Positions 33,290 to 44,777 are shown, numbered from the stretch's first letter. The stretch is DNA of 64,000 bases from Candidatus Dietzia intestinigallinarum (GCA_019119875.1 DWWG01000242.1:117878-181877); one strand, 5' to 3'. Numbers and translations are program-made. The notes: generated by a model from the letters alone, not told the origin.

Positions 33290-36081
33290 GCCACTCCGGG
33301 GTCCGTCGTGGGCTCGGGAGCGGCCATCACGTCGTCGATCTGGTAGAGGCGGGCGGCTTCGAGCAGCGTCCGCTTCTCGATGGTGCCCTCGCGGACCAGG
33401 CCCGCGAGGACGGCCATGATGATCGATTCGGTGTCGGTGTTGAAGAACCGCCGTGCGGCAGGTCGGGTGTCGGAGAACCCGAATCCGTCGCAGCCGAGCA
33501 CCGTGAAATCGCCGGGCACCCACGCGCGGATCTGGTCAGGCACGGCCTTCTGGAAGTCGCTCACCGCGACCTTCGGCCCGGGCGAGTCGGCCAGCGTGGC
33601 GGTGACGAACGGGACACGAGGTTGCTGATCGGGGTGACGCAGCTCGTGCCGCTCGCACTCGAAACCGTCGCGGGCGAGCTCGGTCCAGGAGGTGGCCGAC
33701 CACAGATCCGCCGCCACATCCCACTTCTCGGCGAGGACCTTCTGCGCTTCGACGGCCGCGTACATGGCCACGCCGGAGGCGAGAATCGAGGCCTTGTGCG
33801 TTCCGCCCGCTGCCTTGCGGAAGCGGTAGAGTCCGCGCAGCAGTGCGTCGGCATCCAGGTCTTCCGGCTCGGCGGGCTGTGGGACGGGCTCGTTGTACAG
33901 CGTGATGTAGTACGAGACGTTGCGGTCGATGCCGTCGGTCTCCGTCTCGTGGGCTGCACCCGGGCCGTACATGCGCTCGATGCCGGCACGGATGATGTGC
34001 GCGATCTCGTAACCCCAGGCGGGGTCGTACGAGATGATTCCCGGGTTGGTGGCCGCCAGTAGCGGGGAGTGGCCGTCCATGTGCTGGAGCCCCTCTCCGG
34101 TCAGCGTCGTGCGGCCTGCGGTGGCGCCGAGGAGGAAGCCGCGGGCCAGCTGGTCGGACGCAGCCCAGATCCCGTCACCGGTGCGCTGGAACCCGAACAT
34201 GGAATAGAAGATGTACAGCGGGATCATGGGTTCGCCATGCGTGGCGTACGCGGTGCCGGCAGCGGTGAACTCGGCGATGGAGCCGGCCTCGCTGATCCCC
34301 TCATGCATGATCTGACCGTCCTTGGCCTCCTTGTAACTCAGCATGAGGTCGTGGTCCACCGATGTGTAGTTCTGCCCGTGCGGGTTGTAGATCTTCAGGG
34401 TGGGGAACCAGGAATCCATCCCGAAGGTCCGGGCCTCGTCGGGGATGATCGGCACGAATCGGTTCTTGAGGGACTCGTCACGCATGAGCTCCTTGACGGT
34501 CCGCACCAGGGCCATGGTCGTGGCGACCGACTGCTTGCCCGATCCCTTACGCAGCGAGGACAGGGAGTCGATGTCCGGCACCCGGAGCGGAGAGAAGGTC
34601 TGGCGACGCTCCGGTACGTGGCCACCGAGCTCTGAACGACGCTCGAGCATGTAGCGGATCTCGGGGGAGTTCGGGCCCGGGTTGTAGTACGGCGGCTGCG
34701 CCGGGTCCGCCTCGAGCTCCTCATCGGTGATGGGGATCTGCTGCGTGTCCCGGAACTGCTTGAGATCGTCCAGGGTCAGCTTCTTCATCTGATGGGTCGC
34801 GTTGCGTCCCTCGAAATTCTGGCCGAGGCCGAAGCCCTTGATGGTGTGGGCGAGGATCACGGTCGGGCGGCCGGTGTGCTCCATCGCAGCCTTGTAGGCG
34901 GCGTGGATCTTGCGGTAGTCGTGGCCGCCTCGACGCAGGGCCCAGATCTCCTCGTCGGTCATGTCCTCGACGAGCTTCGCGGTGCGGGGATCCCGCCCGA
35001 AGAAGTGCTCCCGGATCCATGCCCCGTCGTTGGCGCGGAAGGTCTGGTAGTCACCGTCGGAGACGGAGTTCATGAGGGAGACCAGTGCGCCCTCGGTGTC
35101 CTTCTCGAACAGCGCGTCCCACTCGCGGCCCCAGACGACCTTGATGACGTTCCATCCGGCGCCGCTGAAGTACGACTCCAGCTCCTGGACGATCTGGCCG
35201 TTGCCGCGAACCGGGCCGTCGAGGCGCTGGAGGTTGCAGTTGATGACGAACGTGAGGTTGTCCAGTGCATCGTTGGCGGCGATCTGGAGGGCGCCCCGCG
35301 ACTCGACCTCGTCCATCTCGCCGTCCCCGAGAAACGCCCACACGTGTTGCTGCGAGGTGTCCTTGATCCCGCGGTTGTGCAGGTACCGGTTGAACCGTGC
35401 CTGGTAGATGGCGTTGAGCGGTCCCAGCCCCATCGAAACGGTGGGGAATTCCCAGAACTCCGGGAGACAGCGGGGATGCGGGTAGGAGGGCAACGACCGG
35501 CCGGGGTGGCTCTTCTCCTGACGGAAACCGTCGAGATCGTGCTCCCGCAGCCGTCCCTCTAGATACGCGCGTGCGTACATGCCGGGGGAGGCGTGCCCCT
35601 GGAAGAAGATGTGGTCGCCGCCGCCGGGGTGGTCCTTACCGCGGAAGAAGTGGTTGTAGCCCACCTCGTACAGCGGTGCGGCGCCCGCGTAGGTCGAGAT
35701 GTGCCCACCGACTCCGATTCCGGGTCGTTGCGCGCGGTGAACCATGATGGCCGCGTTCCACCGGATCCAGCGGCGGTAGGTACGCTCCACGGCCTCGTCG
35801 CCGGGGAACTCTGGCTCGAGGCTGGTGGGGATCGTGTTGACGTAATCGGTGGAGGTGAGCGCGGGGAGGGGTACCCGCTGCTTCGACGCACGCTCGAGGA
35901 GACGGAGCATCAGGTAGCGGGCGCGCTCGGGGCCGGCCTCGGCGAGCAGTCCGTCCAGGGAGTCCATCCACTCCTGGGTCTCTTCGGGATCCGAATCGGC
36001 GAGATAGGAGGCGACCCCCTCTCGGAGGATCGGCACATTGGTGGGTGCCGATCCGTCCCTTGTGCCTGCTTTACGGGTCAT
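33286..36081 (-). CDS. aceE: Pyruvate dehydrogenase E1 component, homodimeric
   Basis: [65 protein letters not shown]. Confidence 0.96.
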   Translation of the reverse strand: MTRKAGTRDGSAPTNVPILREGVASYLADSDPEETQEWMDSLDGLLAEAGPERARYLMLRLLERASKQRVPLPALTSTDYVNTIPTSLEPEFPGDEAVERTYRRWIRWNAAIMVHRAQRPGIGVGGHISTYAGAAPLYEVGYNHFFRGKDHPGGGDHIFFQGHASPGMYARAYLEGRLREHDLDGFRQEKSHPGRSLPSYPHPRCLPEFWEFPTVSMGLGPLNAIYQARFNRYLHNRGIKDTSQQHVWAFLGDGEMDEVESRGALQIAANDALDNLTFVINCNLQRLDGPVRGNGQIVQELESYFSGAGWNVIKVVWGREWDALFEKDTEGALVSLMNSVSDGDYQTFRANDGAWIREHFFGRDPRTAKLVEDMTDEEIWALRRGGHDYRKIHAAYKAAMEHTGRPTVILAHTIKGFGLGQNFEGRNATHQMKKLTLDDLKQFRDTQQIPITDEELEADPAQPPYYNPGPNSPEIRYMLERRSELGGHVPERRQTFSPLRVPDIDSLSSLRKGSGKQSVATTMALVRTVKELMRDESLKNRFVPIIPDEARTFGMDSWFPTLKIYNPHGQNYTSVDHDLMLSYKEAKDGQIMHEGISEAGSIAEFTAAGTAYATHGEPMIPLYIFYSMFGFQRTGDGIWAASDQLARGFLLGATAGRTTLTGEGLQHMDGHSPLLAATNPGIISYDPAWGYEIAHIIRAGIERMYGPGAAHETETDGIDRNVSYYITLYNEPVPQPAEPEDLDADALLRGLYRFRKAAGGTHKASILASGVAMYAAVEAQKVLAEKWDVAADLWSATSWTELARDGFECERHELRHPDQQPRVPFVTATLADSPGPKVAVSDFQKAVPDQIRAWVPGDFTVLGCDGFGFSDTRPAARRFFNTDTESIIMAVLAGLVREGTIEKRTLLEAARLYQIDDVMAAPEPTTDPGVA

Positions 36082-36390
36082 TGCGTCTCGTCCTCACTTC
36101 TACGATTCACACCGTGGCGGCCCGGTGGGGCCCTCGATGTTCGTCGTGGCGCAGAGCCCGGGCCTCCGCGCGCCCCCGAGGTGTGGGGCGGAACGCCGAC
36201 GGGCCCGGTGCGGGCCGCTCGTCGACCCGCATTTCCGATTGTGCCCCAATCCGTGACCGGCGACACGTGTGCAGCGGAAGGCCCACAGAAAAAGGCGGTA
36301 GTCGTTTCGCCTGCGACCGTGCGCGGGTAGTGTTCCTGGTCAGCGAAGAACCCGAGAACAAATACCCGGATAAGAGGGAGGAACACCACG

Positions 36391-36825
36391 GTGGTCGCCG
36401 CGGCGAACCAGCAGGACAGAGAAGGCCAGGTTTCGGGCCAGCTCGAACTGACGGAGGGCATGCTCGTTCAGGAGGTCGGATGGGATTCCGACTGTGACGA
36501 GTCGATCAGCGAGGCTGTCGAGGACGCCATCGGATCAGAGCTGCTGGAAGTGGATACCGACGAGGTGGTCGACGCGGTGCTGCTCTGGTGGCGCGACGGC
36601 GACGGAGATCTCGTCGATCGGCTGATGGATGCGGTCATGCCTCTGACGGACGGCGGTTCCGTGTGGGTTCTGACCCCTAAGACAGGGTTGGACGGTCACG
36701 TCGAGCCGGCGACCATCGCGGAGTCGGCGCAGACCGCGGGAATGCTTCAGACCCGCACCGCCGCCCTCGGGGACTGGGCCGGTAGCCGGCTCACGCTCAG
36801 GAAGAACAGCGCCCCTCGTAAGTGA
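36391..36825 (+). CDS. DUF3052-family protein
   Basis: EVGWDSDCDESISEAVEDAIGSELLEVDTDEVVDAVLLWWRDGDGDLVDRLMDA; divergent from aceE. Confidence 0.82.
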   Translation: MVAAANQQDREGQVSGQLELTEGMLVQEVGWDSDCDESISEAVEDAIGSELLEVDTDEVVDAVLLWWRDGDGDLVDRLMDAVMPLTDGGSVWVLTPKTGLDGHVEPATIAESAQTAGMLQTRTAALGDWAGSRLTLRKNSAPRK

Positions 36826-36965
36826 TCCCCTCGGGGGAGCCCGGCTGACGCGTCCGGACCGGGTGTCTGGCCCCGTGACGCACGATCTCGGGCAGGCCAC
36901 CATTCGTCCGCGGTCGTGGGTGCGCTAATCTCACCAGCACCGGCGTGCTCGACGCGTCGGGACAC

Positions 36966-37038
36966 GCGCGCGTAGCTCAGCGGTTAGAGCTCTGGTTTTA
37001 CACACCAGCGGTCGGGGGTTCGATTCCCTCCGCGCGCA
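36966..37038 (+). tRNA. tRNA-Val (TAC)
   Basis: GCGCGCG/CGCGCGC acceptor, TTTACAC anticodon loop, GGTTCGATTCC T-arm. Confidence 0.92.
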
Positions 37039-37083
37039 CGCACCGTCGTTCAGCACGGCGCGCGCCGAGACCTTGCCCCGGGA

Positions 37084-37965
37084 GTGGTGCCAGTGAACAG
37101 TGAACGGCGTCGGCTCGGCCCGAATGTCGAGCAGATCGTCGGGCCCCAGGGCGGCCGCTATCCGGACGGTAATCCGCTGGAGATCCGAGCCGGAGAGAGC
37201 GTGGTGCTCCTCGACTCGGCCATCCACCTGGACCCCACGGCGGCCGACCTGTTACTGCTGAGCCATTTCCACGAGGACCATGTCGTAGGTGCGGGGCGTC
37301 GCCCGGGTCCCACGGCGATCCACCACAATGACGCCGAACCGATGAGGGACTGGGAGTCGTTCGTCCTCGAGATGGGCTTCGCCAGGGGCGACTGGGAAAC
37401 CGGACTCCGGGAGGCGTTCGACTGGAGCCCGGTCTCGAACCTGGAGACCTTCGCCGACGATGCCGTCTTCGACCTCGGTGCAGGCGTGACGGCCACCGTG
37501 GTCCCGATGCCCGGGCACACCGCGGGACACTGCGGTTTTCTCATCGAACCGGACGGGGTGCTCTTCCTCGCCGACGTCGACCTGTCCTCGTTCGGCCCCC
37601 TCTACAGCGATCGCAACGCGAGCCTGGCCGATATGCGACGCACGGTGGAGACGTGTGCGCAGATCGAGGCCAACACCTACGCCACGTTCCATCACAAGGG
37701 GACCATCTTCGATCGCGAGGAGTTCCTGGACGCGCTCACTCACTACGGTTCGATGATGGATGCCCGCGAATCCCGGGTCCTCGACCTGCTCGGCGCGGGC
37801 GTCACCGAGGTCGACGAGCTGGTGGGGTCGGGGGTTCTCTACCGGCCGGGTACGCGACCGATGTTCGCCGACGACATGGAGCGAGCGGTGTGCGTCAAGC
37901 ATCTCGACGACCTGGTGCAGCGCGGTCTCGTGGTGGCCGACGAGGCAGGCTTCCGGCTGTCCTGA
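37084..37965 (+). CDS. MBL-fold metallo-hydrolase
   Basis: LLLSHFHEDHVVGA (HxHxDH), MPGHTAGHCGFLI. Confidence 0.88.
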   Translation: MVPVNSERRRLGPNVEQIVGPQGGRYPDGNPLEIRAGESVVLLDSAIHLDPTAADLLLLSHFHEDHVVGAGRRPGPTAIHHNDAEPMRDWESFVLEMGFARGDWETGLREAFDWSPVSNLETFADDAVFDLGAGVTATVVPMPGHTAGHCGFLIEPDGVLFLADVDLSSFGPLYSDRNASLADMRRTVETCAQIEANTYATFHHKGTIFDREEFLDALTHYGSMMDARESRVLDLLGAGVTEVDELVGSGVLYRPGTRPMFADDMERAVCVKHLDDLVQRGLVVADEAGFRLS

Positions 37966-37975
37966 CACCCGCTCG

Positions 37976-39148
37976 TCACGAGCGCGGGCCCAACAGGACC
38001 ACATTCCCCGAGACCTCCTGCGCCGGCCCCGGAAGGGCGATGACCCGGGGGAGCAGGTCCGGTGTCTCATACGGTGCCACCCGGCGGTTCGTACCCCACG
38101 CCCACAGCGCGCCCTCGTGATCGACCGCATAGGACGCGGAGTCGGAGGCGAACACCCGCTGCGCCGGGGGGATGCCGGGGACCTGCCGGGGCGTGGCCAC
38201 CGCAGAGTTCTCGGTGGTGCCGTCGCCGAGTGTCCCTGACACCGTGCGGCCCCACACCCACACTCGCCCGGCCGAGTCGAGGGCGAGTGCGTGGTCGTTT
38301 CCACCGGCGACATCGGTGACGCCCTCAAGGTCCCCCACCCGCACCGGTCGGGGGGTCTGGCCTCCTCGGGGCTCGACACCGAGGAGACCGTTCGAGTTGT
38401 TCCCCCATGCGCACACCTCGCCGGCTCCGGTGGCCACCACCGCCGCGCCGCCGGGGTTGGCGACGGACACCGAGCCGGGGGCGTCCGAGATCTCCCGCAC
38501 CCGTGTCCCGTCCTCGTCCCCGAGGATCTGGGTGAGGTTGATGCCCCATCCCGTCACCCCGCCGTCCGAACGCAGCGCGAGTACGTTGAGCGCTCCGTCC
38601 GCCACCGCGACCACGTCCTCGACGCCCTCCACCTCTGCGGGGGCCCGACTGCGCCGGTCATCACCGCGGCGGCCGCCCCCGGCGAGCAGGTCATCGCCCC
38701 ACGCGGTGACCGTGCCGTCGGAGTGGGTGACGAGGAATGCCGAGCCCGCTGCGGACACGGCGACCGCGTCCGTGAGCCCGGGAACGGGGCGGGGCACGAG
38801 TATCTCCGAGGCGCCCCCGCCGGCGCCGGCCAGCGAACCGTCGTGGTCCACCCCGACGACCGACACCGTGCCGTCGGGGTGGACGGCGGCCAGGGAGGTG
38901 CGGCCGTCGGCGACGGAGACCACCTGCTCCCACCCGGCGACGGGGCCGACGGGCAGGGAGCTGCGCGTCGCGGGTGCCATGAGCACCGCCTGGCCGGGAC
39001 GGTGCCGGATGACGGAGGGGGATGCTTCGGCGTCCAAGCAGCTCGGTGCGCCGAAAACCGCCCGGTCGGCGGCCGTGCACGAGGTCAGCCCGCCCAGGGC
39101 GATTGTGACGGCAACGGCGGCGCCCAGGGCACGCCCGCGCATTCTCAT
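37976..39148 (-). CDS. RCC1-repeat (beta-propeller) lipoprotein
   Basis: Lipobox GGLTSC; repeats VCAWGNNSNGLLG, GGNDHALALDSAGRVWVWGRT, YAVDHEGALWAWGTN. Confidence 0.82.
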   Translation of the reverse strand: MRMRGRALGAAVAVTIALGGLTSCTAADRAVFGAPSCLDAEASPSVIRHRPGQAVLMAPATRSSLPVGPVAGWEQVVSVADGRTSLAAVHPDGTVSVVGVDHDGSLAGAGGGASEILVPRPVPGLTDAVAVSAAGSAFLVTHSDGTVTAWGDDLLAGGGRRGDDRRSRAPAEVEGVEDVVAVADGALNVLALRSDGGVTGWGINLTQILGDEDGTRVREISDAPGSVSVANPGGAAVVATGAGEVCAWGNNSNGLLGVEPRGGQTPRPVRVGDLEGVTDVAGGNDHALALDSAGRVWVWGRTVSGTLGDGTTENSAVATPRQVPGIPPAQRVFASDSASYAVDHEGALWAWGTNRRVAPYETPDLLPRVIALPGPAQEVSGNVVLLGPRS

Positions 39149-39291
39149 ACACGGATTCTCGCCGGACGACCGCCCGTCGGGGCGGAGTTCGGCAGATCAC
39201 GGCAGCAGGCGGCCCGATCGCGGCATGAACGGGCACCGGGCATCGGATACCGGGTGCGGCGGTCCCCTTAGGCACCCCGTGGCCGCGGGGT

Positions 39292-40281
39292 TCAGCTGCG
39301 GAGACGGTCCGCGCGTCGGTGTGCGCGGCGCTTCTCGGCATCGTCGCGGTCACCGTAGCGGGCCCGCATCGCGCGCTCCCGGGCGGATATCTCGTCCGAT
39401 TCATCGGACACCGAAACGCCACCGGTCGTTGTCGGGCTGTCAGCAGAACTGGTGGGGGCCGAGACCTGGTGGCCGTTCGCGACGGCGTCGTCGTCACCGC
39501 CTCCGTCGGCAGCACCGGCCGGTGTGGTCCCGGCGGCAGCCTCGGCGGCGTCGCGGCGCCGGGCCCGGATCTCCGCCCAGGCGAAGTATCCGAGTGCCAC
39601 GGGCGCGAGCACGCCGAACGCGATCCACTGCAGTCCGTAGGACAGGTAGGGGCCCGTCTCGATACCGGGGACCGGGGCGGGGGTGAGGGAGCCGGGCTGA
39701 TCGCCGGCGAGCTGGAGGTAGCCGGCGGTTTCGACCGGCTGGCCGAGGGTGTCGCCCAGGACGACCGGGTCGACGACCCTGACCGCGGGCAGTCCGCTGA
39801 CAGGGACGGGCTCGGCCTGCCCGGCCTCGGGAGCCCGCAGCCGGGCGAGGATCTCCACCTCGCCGGTGGGGGCGGCGTGGTAGTCCGGAACGGTGTTGTT
39901 CTCTCCGACCGGGACGTACCCGCGGTTGACCAGGAACTCCTCGCCTTCATCGGAGACGAAGACGGTGAGCACCTGATAGACGGGCTCACCGTCGACCGAG
40001 CGCAGCCGCAGTATCGCCTCGGCGTCCGGCTGCCACCGGCCGGTCAGGGTGACCAGCCGCCATTCCCGGTCGGTGAAGTCCCGGGGGTCGCCGACCACCT
40101 CGACCAGCGGCGAGGGTGCGGCCTCCACGGATTCGGTGAGACGGGCGTTCCGGGCATCCAGGTCGTCGCTCTTGCCCAGCTGCCACGGAGCGAGCAGCGC
40201 GAAACACGCCCAGGCGAACAGGATCACGGCCAACACACCCATGACCCAGCCCGGGGTGAGGAAACGCCGCAGATTCCGCAT
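39292..40281 (-). CDS. SURF1-family cytochrome oxidase biogenesis protein
   Basis: Two TMs; GEEFLVNRGYVPV; GLQWIAFGVLAPVALGYFAWAEIRARR. Confidence 0.88.
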   Translation of the reverse strand: MRNLRRFLTPGWVMGVLAVILFAWACFALLAPWQLGKSDDLDARNARLTESVEAAPSPLVEVVGDPRDFTDREWRLVTLTGRWQPDAEAILRLRSVDGEPVYQVLTVFVSDEGEEFLVNRGYVPVGENNTVPDYHAAPTGEVEILARLRAPEAGQAEPVPVSGLPAVRVVDPVVLGDTLGQPVETAGYLQLAGDQPGSLTPAPVPGIETGPYLSYGLQWIAFGVLAPVALGYFAWAEIRARRRDAAEAAAGTTPAGAADGGGDDDAVANGHQVSAPTSSADSPTTTGGVSVSDESDEISARERAMRARYGDRDDAEKRRAHRRADRLRS

Positions 40282-40311
40282 GACTCCAGGGTATCCGCCG
40301 TGCCGCCGTTG

Positions 40312-40788
40312 CTACCGGAGCAGGTCGCGTACCTCAGCCAGGAGACCGGGCAGCGCGGCGGCGATCTGGATCCGGGTTCGAGTGAAGCCGCTGTCATCCC
40401 CGTAGTAGGGATCAGCCACGTCGGCCCCGTCCGCGTCGGAATCATAGGCGCGCAGCATCCGCACGCGCTCGTCGTCGACTCCTGCGGCGATCAGGTGGGA
40501 GCGGTGGCCGCTGTCGAGCGCCACCACCAGGTCGGCACCGTGGTCCGGCTCGGAGAGTCGGGCCGCGATGTGCGCGGTGTCGAAGCCGTGGGCCTCAAGT
40601 TCGGACGCCGCGCGTGGGTCCATGCCGTTGCCGGCGTGCCACCCCTGGGTGCCCGCACTGGAGACGGTCACCTGCTCGCCGAGCCCGGCGTCGTCCAGTG
40701 CCCGCCGCGCCATGGACTCGGCCATGGGGGAGCGGCAGATGTTGCCCGTGCACACGAACACCACGCGAACATGCTTGTCACCAGTCAC
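40312..40788 (-). CDS. ptpA: Low-molecular-weight protein tyrosine phosphatase (PtpA-like)
   Basis: VVFVCTGNICRSPMAE; VADPYYGDDSGF. Confidence 0.92.
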   Translation of the reverse strand: MTGDKHVRVVFVCTGNICRSPMAESMARRALDDAGLGEQVTVSSAGTQGWHAGNGMDPRAASELEAHGFDTAHIAARLSEPDHGADLVVALDSGHRSHLIAAGVDDERVRMLRAYDSDADGADVADPYYGDDSGFTRTRIQIAAALPGLLAEVRDLLR

Positions 40789-41446
40789 GGATGATCCCCT
40801 CCAGCTGGTTCGTGTCGACCACGGACCACCGGGCGTCGTCCCATTCCTCCGGTCGTCCGTAGCCCCACCGCACCAGGGCGGTGTCGATGCCGAAGCGGGC
40901 GGCGCCGTGCACGTCGTGTTGGCGGTCGCCGATCATCATGACCTGCGGTGTGCCTCCCTCGTCAGCGGGTACGGCACGGCGGCCGAGGGCCTCGAGGGAG
41001 TGTGCCACCACGTCGGCCTTCGCCAGGCGCCCCACCGACAGATCCGCACCGCCGATGAACTCGAACGGCGCGGTGAGGTCAAAATGCGCGAGGATTCTCC
41101 GGGCGGCGTCCTGGTCCTTACTGGTGGCCACCGCCATCCGGTATCCGTCGGTGGCCAGGCGGTCGAGCAGCGAGTCCATCCCTGTGAACACGGAGTTCTC
41201 CTTCCAGCCCACCTCGTCATAGCGTTCCCGGTAGGCGGCCAGTGCCCGGTCCAGATCGGCGCCGGCGAGGCCCAACGAGGCGAGGGTCTCGGTCATGGGT
41301 GGTCCGGCGATCGAGCGGATGTCGCGCGAGGTGTCCCAACGCCCGCCCACGGCGTCGAGGGCGTGGTGGAGGGAGCGGGAGATGCCGTCGAGGGAATCGG
41401 TGATCGTGCCGTCGAGATCGACGAGCAGAAGAGGTCGGTCGGACAT
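40778..41446 (-). CDS. HAD-family hydrolase, possible PtkA homologue by position
   Basis: LLVDLDGTITDSLDGI; MIGDRQHDVHGA; overlaps ptpA. Confidence 0.87.
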   Translation of the reverse strand: MSDRPLLLVDLDGTITDSLDGISRSLHHALDAVGGRWDTSRDIRSIAGPPMTETLASLGLAGADLDRALAAYRERYDEVGWKENSVFTGMDSLLDRLATDGYRMAVATSKDQDAARRILAHFDLTAPFEFIGGADLSVGRLAKADVVAHSLEALGRRAVPADEGGTPQVMMIGDRQHDVHGAARFGIDTALVRWGYGRPEEWDDARWSVVDTNQLEGIIRDW

Positions 41447-41665
41447 GCAGCCATCCTCCCAGAATCCGGATGACTGACGTCGTGGCCGAGGTCACCGTCG
41501 CGTCCGCCACCGTCTCCGGGGGCGGCCGACAGTAGTCTCATGCCGGATTCTCATGCTGTCCGTCCTCGCTGCGGACGGCCTCTCCTGCGGTTCGCGGCGC
41601 GGCCGGGCACCATGGTTGACGAGTTCGTCCGCGCGTGGCGGGCGCAGGCGGAAAGGGGATCGACA

Positions 41666-42826
41666 GTGACCACCGGAACCACCACTCTCGGCGAGATCAT
41701 CGAGCTGCTCGAGGAGGCCTACCCGCCGCGGCTGGCCGAGTCTTGGGACCGTGTCGGGCTGGTGGCGGGGGACCGCGCCGCGCCGGTGCGGCGGGTGGTG
41801 GTCGCCGTCGACGCCACGGACGCAGTTGTCGACCACGCGCTCGCCGAGGGCGCCGACCTTCTCGTGGTCCACCACCCGCCGCTCATGAAGGGCGTGCACT
41901 CGATCGCCACCGACACCCCCAAGGGGCGACTGCTGCACCGTCTCGTCGTCGGCGGCTGTGCACTGTTCGCGGCACACACCAACGCCGACGCCGCACGCCC
42001 CGGCGTCAACGACGCCCTGGCCGAGGCACTGGGGCTGACCCCGGGGAGGCCGCTCGTCGCCAGTGGTGACGGCACCGTGGACAGGTGGGTGGTGACGGTG
42101 CCCGAGGACGGCGTCGACCCCCTGCTGCAAGCGGTGTTCGCCGCCGGCGCAGGTCGGATGAGCGGCTACACCGAGTGTTCGTTCTCCGTGGCCGGCACCG
42201 GCCGGTTCCGGCCCGGCGACGGCACCGATCCCGCCATCGGCACGGTCGGCGAGGCGGAGGAGGTCGCCGAGCTCCGCGTGGAGTTCGTGGCCCCGCCCGA
42301 ACTGCGGTCGACGGTGCGACGCGCCGTGATCGACGGTCACCCCTACGAGGTGCCCGCCATGGACGTCCTGGTCAACCACGCCGGGCCGGGACCCGGCCCG
42401 GAGGACACCGGTCTCGGGCGCGTGTGCGAGCTCGACGAGCCCATGACACTCGCGGGGTTCACCCGACTGGTCGCCGATCGTCTGCCCGCCACGACGTGGG
42501 GAGTGCGTGCAGCCGGTGACCCGGAGACCGAGATCCGCCGAGTGGCACTGTGCGGCGGTTCCGGGGACTCCCTGCTGGGCGCGGCGAGATCGGTGGGGGC
42601 GGACGTCTACCTCACCGGAGACCTGAGACACCACGTGGCCGACGAGCACCTGCGCGAGGGAGGACCGGTGCTCGTCGACGCCGCGCACTGGGCGCTCGAG
42701 TTCCCGTGGTGTGCCCAGGCAGCGGCACTGCTCGAGCGCCGAGCCGGTGTCACCGCCACGGTGTCCGAACACCGCACCGACCCGTGGACCGTCTCCGCGG
42801 GGGGAGACGCCGGGCCCCGCCGGTAG
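41666..42826 (+). CDS. Nif3-like dinuclear metal-centre protein
   Basis: LVVHHPPLMKGV; AAHTNADAARPGVND; VYLTGDLRHHVADE. Confidence 0.92.
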   Translation: MTTGTTTLGEIIELLEEAYPPRLAESWDRVGLVAGDRAAPVRRVVVAVDATDAVVDHALAEGADLLVVHHPPLMKGVHSIATDTPKGRLLHRLVVGGCALFAAHTNADAARPGVNDALAEALGLTPGRPLVASGDGTVDRWVVTVPEDGVDPLLQAVFAAGAGRMSGYTECSFSVAGTGRFRPGDGTDPAIGTVGEAEEVAELRVEFVAPPELRSTVRRAVIDGHPYEVPAMDVLVNHAGPGPGPEDTGLGRVCELDEPMTLAGFTRLVADRLPATTWGVRAAGDPETEIRRVALCGGSGDSLLGAARSVGADVYLTGDLRHHVADEHLREGGPVLVDAAHWALEFPWCAQAAALLERRAGVTATVSEHRTDPWTVSAGGDAGPRR

Positions 42827-42837
42827 TCTTGGTTCCC

Positions 42838-43569
42838 ATGAAGGCCGATCCCCACGACCAGCGTCGACTCGTCGACCTCGCCGACCTCGACCTGCGCCTG
42901 GCCGGGCTCACGCACAGGCGGCGGGAGCTGCCGGAGCAGACGGCGCTCGATGAGCTGCAGGCGGAGCGGAGGGCGGCCGCCGAGTCCGCGGCCCGCGCCC
43001 GGATCCACATCGAGGACCTCGAGCGTGCCATCGCCAAGCTGCGGTCGGATCTCGACGCCGTGCGCAGGCGTCACGCCAACGACTCGGATCTTCTCGCCGC
43101 CGGTGGCGTCGCCGAGCGGCAGCGCACCGAGCTGGAGTACGAACTGCGCTCGCTCGCCCGACGGCAGGAGACCCTCGAGGGGGAGCTGGCCGAGCTCACC
43201 GAGCGGCACGAGGCCGTGGTGGCCGACGTGCGGCACTCCGGCGCGGTGGTGACCGACCTGGAGGCACAGATCGAGAGGGCGACGGCGGTTCGCGACCGTG
43301 CGCTGGCCGAGCTCGAGGACGCGGTCACCGAGACGATCGCCGAACGGGCGCGGGAGGCCGAGGAAGTGCCCGCCGACCTACTGCAGTACTACATGCGTAG
43401 CGCCGAAGCGGCTGGAGTCGGCGCGGCCGTCCTCAACGGTGCCCGCTGCTCCGCCTGTGCCATGGACCTGGACCGGAGCACGGTCTCGGCATTCCGCTCC
43501 GCGCCGGCCGACGACGTGCTCAACTGCCCCGAGTGCGGAGTGATCGTGGTCCGCACCGCCAACTCGTGA
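42838..43569 (+). CDS. Coiled-coil zinc-ribbon protein (C4-type)
   Basis: Long coiled coil; CSACAMDLD...LNCPECGVIVVR. Confidence 0.88.
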   Translation: MKADPHDQRRLVDLADLDLRLAGLTHRRRELPEQTALDELQAERRAAAESAARARIHIEDLERAIAKLRSDLDAVRRRHANDSDLLAAGGVAERQRTELEYELRSLARRQETLEGELAELTERHEAVVADVRHSGAVVTDLEAQIERATAVRDRALAELEDAVTETIAERAREAEEVPADLLQYYMRSAEAAGVGAAVLNGARCSACAMDLDRSTVSAFRSAPADDVLNCPECGVIVVRTANS

Positions 43570-44213
43570 CCGGCGGGCCGGGCTGGACCGGCGCCACCGG
43601 CCGGCCGACCCGATTCCTGCTGGCCCGCCACGGTCAGACCCCGCTGTCGGTGGACCGACGCTACTCCGGTCAGGGCGACCCCCGTCTCACCGACCTCGGC
43701 CTGCTCCAGGCCGAGCGCACCGCCGCCAGGCTGGCCGCGCACCCGCACCTGGCCGCGGTGGTCTCCTCGCCGCTGAGCAGGGCCCTCGGCACCGCGGAGC
43801 GCACGGCGAAGGCGGCAGGCGTGCCGCTTGTGGTCGACGACGACCTCATCGAGACCGACTTCGGCTCCTGGGAGGGGCTGACCTTCCGGGAGGCCTCCGA
43901 GCAGGATCCCGAGCTGCATTCGCGGTGGCTCGGTGACACCACAGTCTCGCCCCCGGGCGGGGAGAGCTTTGACGAGGTGCGCGAGCGCGTCGAGCGGGGA
44001 CTGCGACGGATCGTCTCCGAACGCCCCGGCGGGGTGGTCGCGGTGGTCAGTCACGTCACCCCCATCAAGCTCGCGATCCGGGCAGGCCTCAATGCCGGAG
44101 ACGACCTGCTGTTCCGACTCCACCTGGACCTGGGTTCGGTGTCTGACGTGCGCTTCTACCCGGACGGGCCGACATCTGTGCACCTGGTCAACGACACCTC
44201 GCATCTCGACTGA
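43566..44213 (+). CDS. Histidine phosphatase-family protein
   Basis: FLLARHGQTPLSVDRRYSGQGDPRLTDLGLLQAERTA; VSHVTPIKLAIR; start overlaps upstream stop. Confidence 0.88.
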   Translation: MTGGPGWTGATGRPTRFLLARHGQTPLSVDRRYSGQGDPRLTDLGLLQAERTAARLAAHPHLAAVVSSPLSRALGTAERTAKAAGVPLVVDDDLIETDFGSWEGLTFREASEQDPELHSRWLGDTTVSPPGGESFDEVRERVERGLRRIVSERPGGVVAVVSHVTPIKLAIRAGLNAGDDLLFRLHLDLGSVSDVRFYPDGPTSVHLVNDTSHLD

Positions 44214-44245
44214 GGTCGAAGGGGTCCGACGGACTAGACTGGCGG

Positions 44246-44681
<436 letters not shown>

Positions 44682-44777
44682 AAACTCCCTGAACCCCCTC
44701 CGAACTGCACGTCTATACAGGTCGGAGTAACGGGCAGAGTGGATAGATTCGTCAAGTTCTGACGGCTCGGGGGCCCG

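Noticed and set aside
36966-37038. Integration site at tRNA-Val
   Set aside because: Flanks are conserved-type genes (DUF3052, MBL hydrolase); no repeat of the tRNA 3' end was seen.
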